Part shown: positions 6,153 to 6,953 of the stretch, piece by piece
Position numbering within the stretch: position 1 is the first letter of the stretch
Layout of the letters: every line of letters begins with the position of its first letter
Origin: Bacteroidales bacterium
GTDB taxonomy: Bacteria > Bacteroidota > Bacteroidia > Bacteroidales > UBA7960
Assembly: GCA_003554665.1 (NCBI GenBank)
Contig: PWGY01000211.1
Coordinates: 1 to 6,953 of the forward strand
DNA length: 6,953 nt
Direction: 5' to 3'
The notes under the pieces: model-generated
Told to the model about the DNA's origin: nothing
The model's database searches: none
Seen by the model: the letters and a program-made list of their open reading frames with translations, nothing else
Translations under genes and position numbers: made by a program

Positions 6153-6591
6153 GAATTGGCTCGCTGTCACCGGCTTTTGTTTATTCCTTTGCCTTCTGGG
6201 TTACTCGGAAGCCTACGGGCAAGCCAGTTCCAGCATAAGGTTGACCATCGTTGTTCACGAGTGTGAATCTGCACATGAAGTGGGTGATACCGGGTCTAAA
6301 ACCACCTCTCTTTCCTCCGGCAGGCTGCAGGATCAGCGCAATACATTTCGGGATGCAAAGCCCTTGTCTTCTGAAGTCAGTTTATACCTGGATGCCGGGG
6401 AGGTAGTTAACACAATCGGATCCGGTGGCATGACCCGGGATGATAATGCGTTAGAAGAGGTGCAGGCATACCTTAATCAGGCAGAAGATTTACCCCCAGT
6501 CTATAATGAACCTGTCGAAGAAGGGGTATCATCCTCAATCATGACCAATGATGAGTCAGGAGACTACCGGGTAATTATGGAATACAACTGA
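6151..6591 (+). CDS. Small secreted protein of unknown function
   Basis: I do not recognise this 146-residue protein. Residues 1 to about 24 form a signal peptide: a hydrophobic core (VTGFCLFLCLLGY) followed by a polar end with a likely cleavage site around AYGQA. There is no cysteine placed as a lipobox and no other membrane segment. The mature part, about 120 residues, is acidic and low in aromatics. A predicted beta strand SIRLTIVV (28-35) lies near its start and another, DYRVIMEYN (138-146), at its very end. The middle is polar and rich in Ser, Asp and Glu, so it may be loosely structured. One cysteine remains after cleavage (C38). It has its own promoter and follows a terminator, so it is probably a single-gene unit. 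Its end faces the pseudouridine synthase gene across 46 bp. Coding is supported by the signal peptide and promoter, not by homology. Confidence 0.72.
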   Translation: MNWLAVTGFCLFLCLLGYSEAYGQASSSIRLTIVVHECESAHEVGDTGSKTTSLSSGRLQDQRNTFRDAKPLSSEVSLYLDAGEVVNTIGSGGMTRDDNALEEVQAYLNQAEDLPPVYNEPVEEGVSSSIMTNDESGDYRVIMEYN

Positions 6592-6637
6592 TTGTTGCTT
6601 CCCCGTTGCCTGGCTGTTTCAATTTCCGGTCTTTTCC

Positions 6638-6953
6638 TTATTCCGTTTGTCTGTGAGCTACGTAACCCCTCCATTTTTCCAGCACCTGTTGCATGTCTTC
6701 GGCAAGAGGCGCATCGAAGTGCATGTACTGACCGCTGATCGGATGGGTAAAGCCGAGGGTTTTTGCGTGAAGCGCGTGCCTTGGCATGAGTTTGAAGCAA
6801 TTCTTTACAAATTGCCTGTATTTGGTGTAGGTGGTTCCCCTCAAGATCTGGTCACCCCCATAGGTGACATCATTGAATAGAGGACGCCGGATGTGTTTGA
6901 AATGGGCCCTTATCTGATGGGTTCTTCCTGTTTCCAGCCTGCACTCAACCAGG
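6638..6953 (-). CDS. RluA/RluD-family pseudouridine synthase, C-terminal part
   Basis: This enzyme isomerises specific uridines in rRNA or tRNA to pseudouridine in the cytoplasm. Only the last 104 or so codons are in the window; the gene continues past the right edge. The visible part opens with LVECRLETGRTHQIRAHF, which carries the family's conserved GRTHQIR motif. It continues with the RRPLFNDVTYGG segment (the family's GHPLLGDxxYGG), then PRHALHAKTLGFTHPISG, close to the family's RQALHAxxLxFxHP, and ends in a short tail. The catalytic aspartate motif (GRLDxxTSG) would lie upstream, outside the window, so activity cannot be judged. The frame is open throughout, with TAA at 6638-6640. The exact subfamily and target uridine cannot be assigned. 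It runs convergently with the small secreted protein gene. Confidence 0.94.
   Translation of the reverse strand, partial: LVECRLETGRTHQIRAHFKHIRRPLFNDVTYGGDQILRGTTYTKYRQFVKNCFKLMPRHALHAKTLGFTHPISGQYMHFDAPLAEDMQQVLEKWRGYVAHRQTE

Noticed and set aside
6647..6880. 77-codon plus-strand frame near the right edge
   Set aside because: It is antisense to the pseudouridine synthase C-terminus, whose conserved motifs fix the true strand.

Overview
The window looks like chromosomal DNA from a member of the Bacteroidota, probably near the Bacteroidales/Marinilabiliales. Three things point there: promoter boxes matching the phylum-specific TAnnTTTG -7 element, AT-rich start regions without Shine-Dalgarno sequences, and a TonB-dependent receptor with the N-terminal carboxypeptidase-regulatory-like domain typical of that phylum. 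Genus or species cannot be assigned from the sequence alone.

Layout from left to right. A tRNA-Ser(UGA) lies on the minus strand with a promoter box almost touching its 5' end. A family 2 glycosyltransferase on the plus strand runs tail to tail into aroQ (type II 3-dehydroquinate dehydratase, minus strand), and their 3' ends overlap by 64 bp. Next come a promoter and a TPP (THI-box) riboswitch that lead into an 810-residue TonB-dependent outer-membrane receptor, most likely an importer of thiamine or a thiamine precursor. A long hairpin terminator closes that single-gene unit. An orphan response regulator of NtrC architecture (receiver, AAA+, Fis-type helix-turn-helix) follows, also closed by a strong terminator. 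A well-formed Bacteroidota promoter then drives a small secreted protein of unknown function, whose start codon lies in a 7-bp inverted repeat. The window ends inside the C-terminal part of an RluA/RluD-family pseudouridine synthase gene on the minus strand.

The genes are mostly independent transcription units with unrelated roles (tRNA, surface glycan assembly, shikimate pathway, vitamin uptake, signalling, RNA modification), so this is ordinary chromosomal backbone. I see no mobile element, CRISPR array, phage gene or defence system.

The most unusual item is the response regulator. Its receiver and DNA-binding ends look intact, but its AAA+ core has lost the sigma-54-contacting GAFTGA loop, both arginines of the arginine-finger motif and the usual sensor I residue, while keeping Walker A and Walker B. 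It probably does not work as a conventional sigma-54 activator. The second item of interest is the riboswitch controlling a receptor alone, with no inner-membrane thiamine transporter or kinase beside it.
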